DNA of 64,000 bases from Peristeroidobacter agariperforans. Lineage in GTDB: Bacteria; Pseudomonadota; Gammaproteobacteria; Steroidobacterales; Steroidobacteraceae. The notes under the pieces were generated by a model. That model worked only from the letters and a program-made list of their open reading frames with translations. It did not search any database and was not told where the DNA came from. Positions 26,407 through 37,829 of this stretch are shown piece by piece (within the stretch, counting starts at the first letter, position 1; every line of letters starts with the position of its first letter). Made by a program: the position numbers and the translations under genes. The stretch spans positions 186,001 through 250,000 of the forward strand of contig NZ_RYFW01000005.1 in NCBI RefSeq assembly GCF_004138335.1, in the 5' to 3' direction.

Positions 26407-27039
26407 TCAAGACGGCTCGCGAGCCGCCACGACCGAAGCGCGTCCAGAGCGCGTCTTCCAGGCTCGCCATCCGAGCAACACCAGCACGATGGCGAGATAG
26501 ATCAGCGGCTCGGTCGTATCCGCCTTCACCTGCCAGTAGTAGTGCCACACCGCGAGCAGGCAAATCGGATAGATCAGCCGATGCAGCGCTTTCCAGCGCT
26601 TGCCCAGCCGTCTCATCATCTTGTTCGTCGAGGTGATCGCGAGCGGTACGAGTAACAGCAGCGCGGTAAAGCCGATCGTGATGAACGGTCGCTCGCCGAT
26701 GTCCTTGAGGATGCCCGACCAGTAGAAGCCTTGATCGAGAATCAGCCAGGTGAGGAAGTGCATCAGCACGTAGAAGAACGCATACAGCCCTAGCATGCGG
26801 CGTAGCTGCACGAGCCACGGCATGTTGAGCCAGTCCCGCACGGGCGTCACCGCGAGCGTGATGCACAGGAAGCGCAATCCCCACTGGCCGAAAGTATCCT
26901 GAATCCTTTCCACCGGATTTGCGCCAAGCGAGGCGCCGCCGATGCCAAACGCGGCGAGCACCACCGAGAGCAGGGGCAGCGCGCACGCAACGAAGAGGGC
27001 GGGCTTGATGACGCGACGGATGACGACGGTTGAAGGCAT
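26407..27039 (-). CDS. msrQ: MsrQ heme-binding membrane subunit
   Basis: Integral membrane b-type heme protein of 210 residues that feeds electrons from the respiratory chain to MsrP. It has about six hydrophobic helices and the family features RMLGLYAFFYVLMHFLTW and RWKALHRLIYPICLLAVWHY, which carry the heme-ligand histidines. It lies 15 bases downstream of msrP on the same strand, the standard msrPQ order. It ends convergently to the MFS gene. Confidence 0.93.
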   Translation of the reverse strand: MPSTVVIRRVIKPALFVACALPLLSVVLAAFGIGGASLGANPVERIQDTFGQWGLRFLCITLAVTPVRDWLNMPWLVQLRRMLGLYAFFYVLMHFLTWLILDQGFYWSGILKDIGERPFITIGFTALLLLVPLAITSTNKMMRRLGKRWKALHRLIYPICLLAVWHYYWQVKADTTEPLIYLAIVLVLLGWRAWKTRSGRASVVAAREPS

Positions 27040-27054
27040 CGAGGCAAGCGACGC

Positions 27055-28020
27055 TCAGTAGAACTTCTTCAGGTCCATGCCTTTGTACAGCGACGCCACT
27101 TCCTTCTCGTAGCCGTTGAACATCAACGTCGGCACTCGCGAGCCAAAGATACCGGCGCCGATCTTTCGTTCGCGGGCCTGGCTCCAGCGCGGATGATCGA
27201 CGTTGGGATTGACGTTGGCGTAGAAGCCGTACTCGTGCGGCGCCGAGATGTTCCAGGTGGTCGGCGGCTGCTTCTCGGTGAAGCGGATCTCGACGATCGA
27301 CTTGATGCCTTTGAAACCATACTTCCACGGCGTGATCAGACGCAGCGGTGCGCCGTTCTGATTCGGCAGGGTCTTGCCATATAGGCCGACGGCGAGCAAC
27401 GACAAGGGGTGCATCGCCTCGTCGATACGCAGGCCTTCGACATACGGCCAGTCGAGCGACCTCGAGCGCTGGCCCGGCATCTCCTCGGGTCGCAGCACCG
27501 TCTTGAAGGCGACGTACTTCGCCTTGGAAGTGGGCTTGAACTTCTTCAGCACGTCAGCGAGCGGGATGCCGGCCCACGGAATGACCATCGACCACGCCTC
27601 CACGCATCGCAGGCGGTACACGCGCTCCTCGATCGCCTGACCCTTGAGAATGTCCTCCAGCGCGAACTCGCCAGTGTTCTCGGCCTCGCCGCTGACGGCG
27701 ACTGTCCACGGTGCGGGCTTGAAGCGGCTCGAGTTCTCCGAAGGATCGCTCTTGTCGAGGCCGAACTCGTAGAAGTTGTTGTAGGTCGTGATGTCTTCGT
27801 AACTATTGGGCTCATCGCTCAGGCTGTACCTGGCATTGCGCTTGACGTTGAGATCGGAGACCGCGCCGGCCTCGCTGACCCACCCGGCGCCTATGCCCGC
27901 AACACCTGCTGCCAAGGCCGCCTGCAGCAGTTTGCGGCGGTTCAAATACGCGGACTCCGACGTGATCTCGGAGGGAAGAATCGCGGCGCTATCGCCGGGG
28001 CGGGGACGTCGGATGAGCAT
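27055..28020 (-). CDS. msrP: MsrP periplasmic methionine sulfoxide reductase
   Basis: Molybdopterin enzyme of 321 residues repairing oxidised methionines in periplasmic proteins. The Tat signal includes [13 protein letters not shown] at about 31-43. The Mo-ligand cysteine is in [28 protein letters not shown] and [17 protein letters not shown] are typical MsrP blocks. The chosen ATG 28020 has GAGG a few bases upstream and gives a normal N-terminal lead before the twin arginines. With msrQ it forms a two-gene operon. Confidence 0.95.
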   Translation of the reverse strand: MLIRRPRPGDSAAILPSEITSESAYLNRRKLLQAALAAGVAGIGAGWVSEAGAVSDLNVKRNARYSLSDEPNSYEDITTYNNFYEFGLDKSDPSENSSRFKPAPWTVAVSGEAENTGEFALEDILKGQAIEERVYRLRCVEAWSMVIPWAGIPLADVLKKFKPTSKAKYVAFKTVLRPEEMPGQRSRSLDWPYVEGLRIDEAMHPLSLLAVGLYGKTLPNQNGAPLRLITPWKYGFKGIKSIVEIRFTEKQPPTTWNISAPHEYGFYANVNPNVDHPRWSQARERKIGAGIFGSRVPTLMFNGYEKEVASLYKGMDLKKFY

Positions 28021-28137
28021 GAGCTTCCTCGCGGCCGGCAGCGCCGGCCCATGAAATCTAAGACTCTTGGTACCAGACCGGAGTTTCGCGCCGGCCATTA
28101 CATTGGATTGAGGCCGTAACCGCGGTGAAAGCTTCCA

Positions 28138-28153
28138 CAATTCGTCCGAATTG
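28138..28153. promoter_or_regulatory. Palindrome between divergent msrP and creD
   Basis: CAATTCG-TC-CGAATTG, perfect seven-base arms with a two-base centre, in the 211-base region between msrP and creD. Could be an operator for either direction; no regulator gene is adjacent. Confidence 0.35.
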
Positions 28154-28231
28154 CGTCGGCGATTTGCCCGCCTGCCTGGTCACGCTGCCCCCAGTGTAAG
28201 CACTGAAGCAACCTTAAGGGAGAGGCGTGAG

Positions 28232-29584
28232 ATGAGAATCGTGGAGTCGGGGTCGGTCACGTTCAAGGCGGTGTTGATCGGCGTGATCGTGTTGTTACTG
28301 CTGATACCGCTGACCATGCTGAAAGGTGTCGTCACCGAGCGCGCGGGACTGCGCGAGCAGGCCTATCAAAGGGTCGCCGAAGGCTGGGGCGGCGAGTTGA
28401 CCGTCGGCGGCCCGATGCTGATCGTGCCGACCGAGCAGACCGTCAGGATGGACGGCAAAGAGTCCCTGATTCGCAGCGATGTGTATCTGCTGCCGGCCAA
28501 GCTCAACGCCGACCTGGACGTGAAGCTCGATCCAGAGCCCCGCTATGCGGGCATATACGCAGTGCCAGTCTATCTGTCGACAGTGCGGCTGCGGGGAGAG
28601 TTCGACTTCACGACCTTCCAGACGCTCATGCCGGAGCTCGCCCTGGATTCCGGGGTCAGATTCCTGTGGTCGCAAAGCCGGCTGCGCCTGCCGTTGAACA
28701 CAGTGGGCAGCCTGCGCGAGATCAAGCAGGCGAGCTTCGCCGGGCAGCAGGTCAAGCTCGGTCCGGCGGCGCCCGGGATGTTCCAAGGCATCGAGGCCTG
28801 GGTCGACTTGAGCGAGTTGCACCAGACGGCGGGCACGACGTTCGACTTCGACGCCGTGATCGCAGGCAGTCGGGCCGTGTCGATCCTGCCGCTCGGCAGC
28901 GTCACCTCGGTGAGGGTGAACGCGGATTGGCCGCACCCTTCGTTTCAAGGCTCATCGCTGCCAGTGGAGCGCAACATCAGCGACACAGGGTTTCAGGCGC
29001 GCTGGCAGGTGCTGGAGCTCAATCGCACGTACGGTGAGATCTGGCGCGAAGGCACTGTGACCGAAGAGCTGCTGAGCAGATCGGCCGTCGGCGTCAGCTT
29101 GTTTCAACCGGTGGATATCTATCAACGCGGCGAGCGGGCGGTGAAATACGCCGTGCTGTTCATCGCGCTCACGTTCCTGACATTCTTCGCGTGGGAGCAG
29201 GTGACGCGTAATCGTCTGCACCCGTTGCAGTATCTGCTCGTGGGACTTGCGCTCAGTATGTTTTATTTGCTGCTGATCGCATTGTCGGAGCACATCGCAT
29301 TCGCCCTCGCGTATGTCACGTCCGCCACCGCGCTCGTGCTGTTGATTGGGTTGTATCTCGCCGGCGCGCTGCGCAGCGCATGGGGAGGCGTGATCGCAGG
29401 CGGCGCGATGAGCCTCGTCTATGGGCTGCTGTATATGCTCGTGCTGTCCGAGAATTACAGCCTGCTGCTCGGCTCGATCATTCTGTTCGCGGCGCTGGCC
29501 GCGGTGATGCTGGCCACGCGCCGCGTCGACTGGTATCGCCTCAGACCGGAGGAGCCGTCTCGAACTGAGGAGTCGTATCAGTGA
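28232..29584 (+). CDS. creD: CreD family inner-membrane protein
   Basis: Protein of 450 residues with one N-terminal membrane helix (about 10-32), a large periplasmic domain (about 33-300) and a cluster of about five or six C-terminal helices (VLFIALTFLTFFAWEQ onward), the CreD layout. Block RNRLHPLQYLLVGLALSMFY is characteristic. In enterics CreD belongs to the CreBC regulon and affects envelope and beta-lactam phenotypes; no creBC is beside it here, though a tandem TTCAG-N6-TTCAG repeat occurs at 5368. GGGAGAGG precedes ATG 28232. The last 44 bases overlap the 3' end of the opposite GFA gene. Confidence 0.92.
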   Translation: MRIVESGSVTFKAVLIGVIVLLLLIPLTMLKGVVTERAGLREQAYQRVAEGWGGELTVGGPMLIVPTEQTVRMDGKESLIRSDVYLLPAKLNADLDVKLDPEPRYAGIYAVPVYLSTVRLRGEFDFTTFQTLMPELALDSGVRFLWSQSRLRLPLNTVGSLREIKQASFAGQQVKLGPAAPGMFQGIEAWVDLSELHQTAGTTFDFDAVIAGSRAVSILPLGSVTSVRVNADWPHPSFQGSSLPVERNISDTGFQARWQVLELNRTYGEIWREGTVTEELLSRSAVGVSLFQPVDIYQRGERAVKYAVLFIALTFLTFFAWEQVTRNRLHPLQYLLVGLALSMFYLLLIALSEHIAFALAYVTSATALVLLIGLYLAGALRSAWGGVIAGGAMSLVYGLLYMLVLSENYSLLLGSIILFAALAAVMLATRRVDWYRLRPEEPSRTEESYQ

Positions 29585-30413
29585 TCTCGAACCAGCACGC
29601 TTTGTTGCCGACGTAAATGTGCATGGCCGGCTGGACGCCTGGATCGGTGTCCAGCGGCCCGAGCGCTACGACCACCGCGCCGCGCTCCTTGGAAACACGG
29701 GGCACGGTGCTTCCGCACTTCGCGCAGAAGGACACGCCAAAGAATCTTGCGTCCGGCACCTTGTAATCCCGGATCTCGGCGTCCTGGCGCGTGAAGCGGA
29801 AATCGTCGAGTTTGTAGAACGCATTCGAGGCATGAGCGGCACTGCGACCACGACGACACCGGGAGCAATGACAGTTCGCGCTTCTCAAGGGCGCGCCCTT
29901 GATCTCGTAAGCGATGCTGCCGCACAGACAGCTGCCCAGCGCCACGCCCTCGCGCGGCTCGACCACGGGCCGCTCGACGCCGCCCACGCCAAACTCCGGC
30001 GGAAACTCCTCGTGCTGAGGCAAGTCGTCGGTGATCTTGTACCAGGGCGCCTTGGAGCCCACGAAGACGTGAACTTGCGGGCGAATGCCCGGATCGCCAT
30101 CGAGGTTGCCGGCCGGCACCAGCGCCAGATCCATTTCCTCGAGCAACAAAGGCGTGACCGATCCGCAGTGCTTGCAGGAGTTGCGTCGGCCTTTTTCCGA
30201 GGACGCATAACTCGAGATCTGGTCCTCTCCGCTCAACCACTTGAAGCTCATGAGCGGCGCCCCGACAAAGGTGGCGAAGGCGGCGCCATGGTGCTTGCGG
30301 CACATGGAGCAATGACAGTGCACCATCATGTTGAACGGCCCGCCGATCTGGTAGGTGACCGCCCCGCATAGACAACTGCCGTGCAACTGAGGCGCAGCTT
30401 GATTCGGTGACAT
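29541..30413 (-). CDS. Tandem-domain GFA (CENP-V/GFA fold) protein
   Basis: Protein of 290 residues made of two consecutive GFA zinc domains (about 10-135 and 160-285). Each keeps the cysteine pattern: HGSCLCGAV, VHCHCSMC and CKHCGS in the first; LGSCLCGSI, ANCHCSRC and CAKCGS in the second. Single-domain members are about 130-150 residues, so this is an internal duplication or fusion. The family is named for glutathione-dependent formaldehyde activation, but most members have no proven reaction. Its stop lies inside creD on the other strand, giving a 44-base convergent overlap. The start is ATG 30413. Confidence 0.88.
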   Translation of the reverse strand: MSPNQAAPQLHGSCLCGAVTYQIGGPFNMMVHCHCSMCRKHHGAAFATFVGAPLMSFKWLSGEDQISSYASSEKGRRNSCKHCGSVTPLLLEEMDLALVPAGNLDGDPGIRPQVHVFVGSKAPWYKITDDLPQHEEFPPEFGVGGVERPVVEPREGVALGSCLCGSIAYEIKGAPLRSANCHCSRCRRGRSAAHASNAFYKLDDFRFTRQDAEIRDYKVPDARFFGVSFCAKCGSTVPRVSKERGAVVVALGPLDTDPGVQPAMHIYVGNKACWFEITDTTPQFETAPPV

Positions 30414-30563
30414 GCTCGGAATGCTCCCTGAAGGTGTACTGATCTTTGCTGATCGATATCGCGAGGGTCAACGACGATAGCAAATCGTCGCCGCCCGACT
30501 CCAGCGTAATCCGGCGGTCATCCGCAATTCACACGAATCGCGCCTCGGCGTCGTCCGGGCGTC

Positions 30564-30577
30564 GTTTTTCGAAAAAC
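30564..30577. promoter_or_regulatory. Short perfect palindrome upstream of a small gene
   Basis: GTTTTTC-GAAAAAC, a perfect 14-base palindrome about 20 bases before the GTG of the small gene at 30599, in the 185-base gap from the GFA gene. Possible operator; the gap shows no other clear signal. Confidence 0.3.
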
Positions 30578-30598
30578 CTTTGTGGTAAAAGGGCCGTT

Positions 30599-30919
30599 GT
30601 GACCGATACCGTAACCGCAACTTCAGACCGCCGCAGCCTGCGAGAGCAGGTGGAAGACCTGCTGCCCACGTGGCGCAGCTGGTATCCGAGTCTGTTCGAT
30701 GCGGCCGCCGACCTGGGATTGATCCGTGCGCGCGTCTGTTCGCCCTCATCGCTGATGCTCTCGAACCGTCACGCGTCCGTGCAGAGCGAGGCGATGCAGA
30801 TGTTCAAGGAGAAATGGTCGGTGGAGGACGAGCCGGAAGAGCCGCAGCTGCCGATTCGTTTGCAGCGTCATCCGACGCCGCGCAAGCCGTTCAAGAAAAA
30901 GCCGAAGCCGAGTTATTGA
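30599..30919 (+). CDS. Small hypothetical protein with basic tail
   Basis: Open frame of 106 residues from GTG 30599; a longer in-frame start at 30446 is possible but its extra N-terminus looks non-conserved. The middle (REQVEDLLPTWRSWYPSLFD) is helical and aromatic; the C-terminus is strongly basic and Pro-rich (TPRKPFKKKPKPSY), which could bind nucleic acid. The end converges on the crotonase gene with a 12-base gap. No family recognised. Confidence 0.5.
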   Translation: MTDTVTATSDRRSLREQVEDLLPTWRSWYPSLFDAAADLGLIRARVCSPSSLMLSNRHASVQSEAMQMFKEKWSVEDEPEEPQLPIRLQRHPTPRKPFKKKPKPSY

Positions 30920-30931
30920 TTGTCGATGGGA

Positions 30932-31708
30932 TCAGCCCGAAAACTTGCTGAAGTCCGGCGGACGCCGTTCAGCAAACGCGCGCAGTGCTTCTGCCGTTTC
31001 TGGCGACTGCAGGCGGGCTCCGAAGATCTCACTTTCCTTCGCCATCACCGCAGCGATCGCCGCGCCATCGCGCATCAGCTGTTTGGTCGCTTGCAGGGCG
31101 CCAAGCGGTTTAGTTGCTAATTTCTTCGCAGCCGCAAGCGCCGCGGCTCGCACTTCACTTGCAGGCAACGCGGCGTTCGCAAGTCCGAAAGAAGCCGCCG
31201 TACGCCCATCGATCGGCTCGCCCAAAGCAAACATCGCATACGCGCGTGCATAGCCGATACGCGCTTGTAACAACACACTCGAGGCGGCTTCCGGTACGAG
31301 CGCGAGATTGACGAACGGCGTCGACAATTTCGCATCCTCGGCGACGAACACCAGATCACAGTGCAGCAGCATCGTGACGCCAATGCCCACCGCCAAGCCA
31401 TTCACTGCGGCAACGATCGGCTTGCGAGCATGAGCGAGCGCATCCAGAAACGCATGCGTCGTCATGGCCTTCCGATCGAGCTTGCCGGCCGCGACCGCGG
31501 CGAAATCGCCGAGGTCGTTGCCTGCGGTGAACGCATCGCCTTCCGCTTCGAGCAGCACCACCCGAACCGAGGCATCGCCATCGGCTCGGGTGAGTGCGGC
31601 GCCGAGCGCCGTGTACATCTCCTGCGTCAGCGCGTTCTTTTTGTCCGGTCGCGCAAGCGTGATCCGGAGAACGCCCTCTTCAACAGCGATGCGCACGTGC
31701 TCGGTCAT
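30932..31708 (-). CDS. Enoyl-CoA hydratase/isomerase family protein
   Basis: Crotonase-fold enzyme of 258 residues acting on acyl-CoA in fatty-acid or amino-acid breakdown. The first oxyanion-hole loop is FTAGNDLGDF and the second is VNGLAVGIGVTM. In place of the hydratase Glu pair there is LALVPEAASS, the arrangement of delta3-delta2-enoyl-CoA isomerases (ECI2/PaaG-like), where one Glu is the base. So isomerase activity is more likely than hydration, though annotation as enoyl-CoA hydratase is common. It starts 17 bases after the aconitase stop on the same strand, and could be co-transcribed with it. Confidence 0.88.
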   Translation of the reverse strand: MTEHVRIAVEEGVLRITLARPDKKNALTQEMYTALGAALTRADGDASVRVVLLEAEGDAFTAGNDLGDFAAVAAGKLDRKAMTTHAFLDALAHARKPIVAAVNGLAVGIGVTMLLHCDLVFVAEDAKLSTPFVNLALVPEAASSVLLQARIGYARAYAMFALGEPIDGRTAASFGLANAALPASEVRAAALAAAKKLATKPLGALQATKQLMRDGAAIAAVMAKESEIFGARLQSPETAEALRAFAERRPPDFSKFSG

Positions 31709-31725
31709 GATCGTTCCTCGATCGA

Positions 31726-34419
<2,694 letters not shown>

Positions 34420-34564
34420 GCGTCCTCCGCGAGGATAGGGAGTGGCGCGGCTGGCTCGACGCTGGCAGCGCCAGGGACGCCACCTCGGACAGGCGTCCCA
34501 TATGCTTCGTTGCCCCGTGGCATTGAAGGAAAAGGATCCCTAACCCCGGGGACAAATCGGCGGG

Positions 34565-34570
34565 ATTATA
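34565..34570 (-). promoter_or_regulatory. Consensus -10 box upstream of acnA
   Basis: TATAAT on the minus strand, about 145 bases before the acnA start. No good -35 at 16-18 bases, so it may need an activator. The implied leader of about 140 bases shows no riboswitch I recognise. Confidence 0.35.
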
Positions 34571-34653
34571 GCGGTCGCCGCGTAACTATGGGGACGATCG
34601 GGAAGATTCCCAGAACAATTTCCGGGCGAGTTCCGCCTGACAACGCAATCTTT

Positions 34654-35742
34654 TTACGCGGTCCGGTCGACCACCCCGCCGCCGAGGCAGACATCGCCCG
34701 CGTAGAACACCACGTATTGACCGGGAGTGACCGCACGTTGCGGCTGGTGGAACCGGACGTGAACGCCGCCGTCCGCGAGCACCTCGACGCTGCAGGGCTG
34801 ATCCGGCTGGCGGTAACGCACTTTAGCGGTGCAATCGAAACGCTGCGCCGGCGGTGAGCCCGCCACCCAGGCAAGCTGCGAGGCCCAGGCCTCGGTTCTC
34901 TGCATCGCTGGATGATCATGACCTTGCACGACAATGAGCACATTGCGGGCGAGGTCCTTGTCGGCCACATACCAGGGCGCCTCATTGGCGTCGTTGCGCC
35001 CGCCGATTCCCAAGCCCTGGCGTTGACCGAGCGTGTAATACATGAGTCCGCGATGCTCACCGACACGACTTCCCTCGATGGTTTCGATGTGGCCGGGCTG
35101 CGCGGGCAGGTAGGTTTCCAGGAACTGCGCGAACGGCCTTTCACCAATGAAACAAATCCCGGTGCTGTCCTTCTTGTCGAACACCGGCAAGGTTTGTTCG
35201 CGAGCGAGCCGTCGCACTTCGCTCTTTTGCAGATCGCCGATCGGGAACAGCGTGTGCGCGAGCGCATCGCCTGGCATCGCGTGCAGGAAATAACTTTGAT
35301 CTTTGTTTGGATCGAGCCCGCGCAGGAGCCTGGCGCGTGACTGCGAAGGAGCGTGCTCGACGCGTGCGTAGTGACCCGTCGCGACCCACTCGGCGCCGAG
35401 GCGGCGTGCGTAGTCGTAACAAACGCCGAACTTGATCTCACGATTGCACAGCACGTCGGGATTCGGCGTGCGGCCGTGACGATACTCCTCGAGGAAATAG
35501 CTGAAGACGCGTTCGCGATACTCGCCGGCGAAGCTCACCTTGTGCAGCGGGATCTGCAGCTGCTCGCAGACGTGACGAGCATCCTGGTAGTCCTCGGCAG
35601 CGGTGCAGTAACCGTCTTCGTCCTCGTCCCAGTTGCTCATGAACAAGCCCTGGACTTCATAACCTTGCTGCAGCAGCAGCCACGCGGCGACGGACGAGTC
35701 GACGCCGCCGGACATGCCGACGATGACAAGAGGAGCGGTCAC
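34654..35742 (-). CDS. mnmA: tRNA-specific 2-thiouridylase
   Basis: Thiolates U34 of tRNA-Lys, -Glu and -Gln in the cytoplasm using ATP and the Tus/IscS sulfur relay. The 362-residue product has the PP-loop [11 protein letters not shown] at the N-terminus and the two catalytic cysteines in [13 protein letters not shown] and [13 protein letters not shown]; the C-terminal beta domain ends in [16 protein letters not shown]. Length is normal. It follows nudJ after 24 bases on the same strand, the order also found in E. coli. Confidence 0.97.
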   Translation of the reverse strand: MTAPLVIVGMSGGVDSSVAAWLLLQQGYEVQGLFMSNWDEDEDGYCTAAEDYQDARHVCEQLQIPLHKVSFAGEYRERVFSYFLEEYRHGRTPNPDVLCNREIKFGVCYDYARRLGAEWVATGHYARVEHAPSQSRARLLRGLDPNKDQSYFLHAMPGDALAHTLFPIGDLQKSEVRRLAREQTLPVFDKKDSTGICFIGERPFAQFLETYLPAQPGHIETIEGSRVGEHRGLMYYTLGQRQGLGIGGRNDANEAPWYVADKDLARNVLIVVQGHDHPAMQRTEAWASQLAWVAGSPPAQRFDCTAKVRYRQPDQPCSVEVLADGGVHVRFHQPQRAVTPGQYVVFYAGDVCLGGGVVDRTA

Positions 35743-35766
35743 TTACGACGAATCAGCAGGAGAAAG

Positions 35767-36282
35767 TCAGATCAAACGATTGATGGCCGGGTGTTCCAGC
35801 GTGCGCGCACGCACGTCCGGCGACAGCACCCCATCTTTGACGACGTTTTTCGCGACATCAAGGGGATGTCGCGCGCCTTCGAGATAGTCGTCGATGCAGC
35901 GGAGCACCAGCGGGCTGCGCAGCCGGGCCGAGCGGGCGACGATCTGATCGCGGTCCAGCCACAGCGCGCGCTCGATGCCCCGATCCAGCGGCCGGTCGGG
36001 GTGGTGATGGGTCACCTCACCCGAATACACGACCCGCAGGAAGCTCTTCTGCTTCTCGACCTGTTCCCACAGGTACACGCCGATCAGCGCTTCGGGGCGA
36101 AAGGTCCAGGCGGTCTCTTCCAGCGTTTCGCGGATCACGGCTTCGAGGAACTGTTCGCCGTGTTCGACGTGACCTGCCGGCTGGTTGAACACCATGCGAT
36201 TGCCGACCCGCTCCTCGACGAGCAGGAAATGGCCGTCGCGTTCCACGATGGCGGCAACGGTGAGGTCGGGGCGCAGGGTCAT
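35767..36282 (-). CDS. nudJ: NUDIX hydrolase, NudJ-like phosphatase
   Basis: NUDIX pyrophosphohydrolase of 171 residues. The Nudix box is GHVEHGEQFLEAVIRETLEE followed by T-A-W, with Ala where the consensus has Gly. The pairing with mnmA matches E. coli nudJ-mnmA, where NudJ hydrolyses HMP-PP and nucleoside tri/diphosphates. The chosen start ATG 36282 is only six bases from a TATACT box on the minus strand, so the transcript would start at or next to the ATG. An in-frame alternative start at 36303 lies upstream of that box. Confidence 0.85.
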   Translation of the reverse strand: MTLRPDLTVAAIVERDGHFLLVEERVGNRMVFNQPAGHVEHGEQFLEAVIRETLEETAWTFRPEALIGVYLWEQVEKQKSFLRVVYSGEVTHHHPDRPLDRGIERALWLDRDQIVARSARLRSPLVLRCIDDYLEGARHPLDVAKNVVKDGVLSPDVRARTLEHPAINRLI

Positions 36283-36288
36283 ACTGGC

Positions 36289-36316
36289 AGTATAGCCATC
36301 CAATCTGAACAGATTG
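36289..36316 (-). promoter_or_regulatory. nudJ promoter with palindrome, probably leaderless
   Basis: TATACT on the minus strand at 36294-36289 is followed six bases later by the nudJ ATG. Just upstream, CAATCTG-AA-CAGATTG (36301-36316) is a perfect inverted repeat with seven-base arms located between the -10 and -35 positions, where a bound protein would block or replace -35 contact. Confidence 0.45.
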
Positions 36317-36390
36317 TGATGTTTATCAAGCTATTGGAGCAATCAGTCATGGGTTGTGACCAGCCGGGGTTCAGCAATCCTTGGGCGCTT

Positions 36391-37758
36391 TCAAACCTTC
36401 CTGGCCAACTCCTCTGCATAGCCAACGTAACGAGCCGGCGAGAGTTCCAGCAGCGCCTGCTTGGCAGACTCGGGCAACGCCAGGCCCGAGACAAACTGTC
36501 GCAACGACGCGGCATCGACCCGCTGGCCGCGCGTCAACGACTTCAGTTGTTCGTAAGCATTCTCGACACCGTAGCGACGCATCACCGTCTGGATGGGCTC
36601 GGCGAGCAGCTCCCAGTTCGAATCCAGATCCTCGGCGAGGCAGTTCGCATCCACATCGACCCGCTCCAGGCCGCGTTCGATGGAGCGCCAGGCAATCAAC
36701 GCATGGCTGACGGCGACGCCGACATTTCGCAGCACCGTCGAATCGGTGAGGTCGCGCTGCCAACGCGACACCGGCAACTTGTCCGCGAGATAGCGGAGCA
36801 TCGAGATCGACAAGGTGAGGTTGCCTTCGCCGTTCTCGAAGTCGATGGGATTGACCTTGTGCGGCATGGTCGATGAGCCGGTCTCGCCGGCCACCACGCG
36901 CTGACGGAAATAACCGAGCGAGATGTAACCCCACATGTCGCGGCACAGAGCCACGAGCACGGTGTTCAGGCGCGCCAGCGCATCGAAATATTCCGCCATC
37001 CAGTCGTGCGGCTCGATCTGCGTCGTGTACGGATTCCACGTCAGGCCGAGCGATTCGACGAAACGCTGACCGAGGCGCGGCCAGTCGACCTGCGGATACG
37101 CCACGATATGCGCATTGAAATTACCCACTGCACCGTTGATCTTGCCGCTGATGGTGACTGCGGCGAGACGCGTGCGCTGTTCGCGCAGACGGTAAGTGAA
37201 ATTGGCCACTTCCTTGCCCAGCGTGGTCGGCGTCGCGGGCTGGCCATGCGTGCGCGACATCATCGGCGTCGCCGCATGTAAATGCGCCAGGGTGCGCAGC
37301 CGGGTGATGAGCGTATCGAGCCTCGGCAGCAGCACCTGATCGCGCGCTTCGCGCAGCATCAAGGCATAGCTGAGATTGTTGATATCTTCGGAGGTACAGG
37401 CGAAGTGCACGAACTCCCGACGCGAGCGCCAGGCCGGCACCGCATCGAGCCGACTCTTGACGAAGTACTCGACCGCCTTCACGTCATGGTTGGTTTCGCG
37501 CTCCAGCTTCTTGACCTCGGCCGCCTCGGCATCGGTCAGCTCGGCGGCCAGTGCATCCAGCACGGTGAGCGCGGCGGCCGGCAGGCCTCGCAGCTCATCG
37601 ATGCCGGGCTCTGCGGCCAGGGCCTTGAGCCAGAGCGCCTCGACGCGGACCCGCTGACGGATCAGACCGCGCTCGCTGAATAACGGCCGAAGCTCGGCGG
37701 CCTTGTCAGCGTAGCGGCCGTCGATGGGTGAAATCGCATTCAAGGGACTGTTGTTCAT
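36391..37758 (-). CDS. purB: Adenylosuccinate lyase
   Basis: Purine-pathway lyase of 455 residues, cleaving SAICAR and adenylosuccinate to fumarate plus AICAR or AMP. The superfamily signature GSSTMPHKVNPIDFEN is present, as are TSEDINN, SRTHGQPATPTT and MNNSPLNAISPIDGRY at the N-terminus, typical of the proteobacterial 455-residue PurB. It is divergent from fumC, another member of the same fumarase/aspartase superfamily, with 71 bases between starts. Confidence 0.97.
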   Translation of the reverse strand: MNNSPLNAISPIDGRYADKAAELRPLFSERGLIRQRVRVEALWLKALAAEPGIDELRGLPAAALTVLDALAAELTDAEAAEVKKLERETNHDVKAVEYFVKSRLDAVPAWRSRREFVHFACTSEDINNLSYALMLREARDQVLLPRLDTLITRLRTLAHLHAATPMMSRTHGQPATPTTLGKEVANFTYRLREQRTRLAAVTISGKINGAVGNFNAHIVAYPQVDWPRLGQRFVESLGLTWNPYTTQIEPHDWMAEYFDALARLNTVLVALCRDMWGYISLGYFRQRVVAGETGSSTMPHKVNPIDFENGEGNLTLSISMLRYLADKLPVSRWQRDLTDSTVLRNVGVAVSHALIAWRSIERGLERVDVDANCLAEDLDSNWELLAEPIQTVMRRYGVENAYEQLKSLTRGQRVDAASLRQFVSGLALPESAKQALLELSPARYVGYAEELARKV

Positions 37759-37829
37759 CGTAGAATCATACCGCAGATCGGCGCGCGCCCTTCAGGCGGC
37801 GCGAGATCGCATTGGCGAGAGGAATGGGT

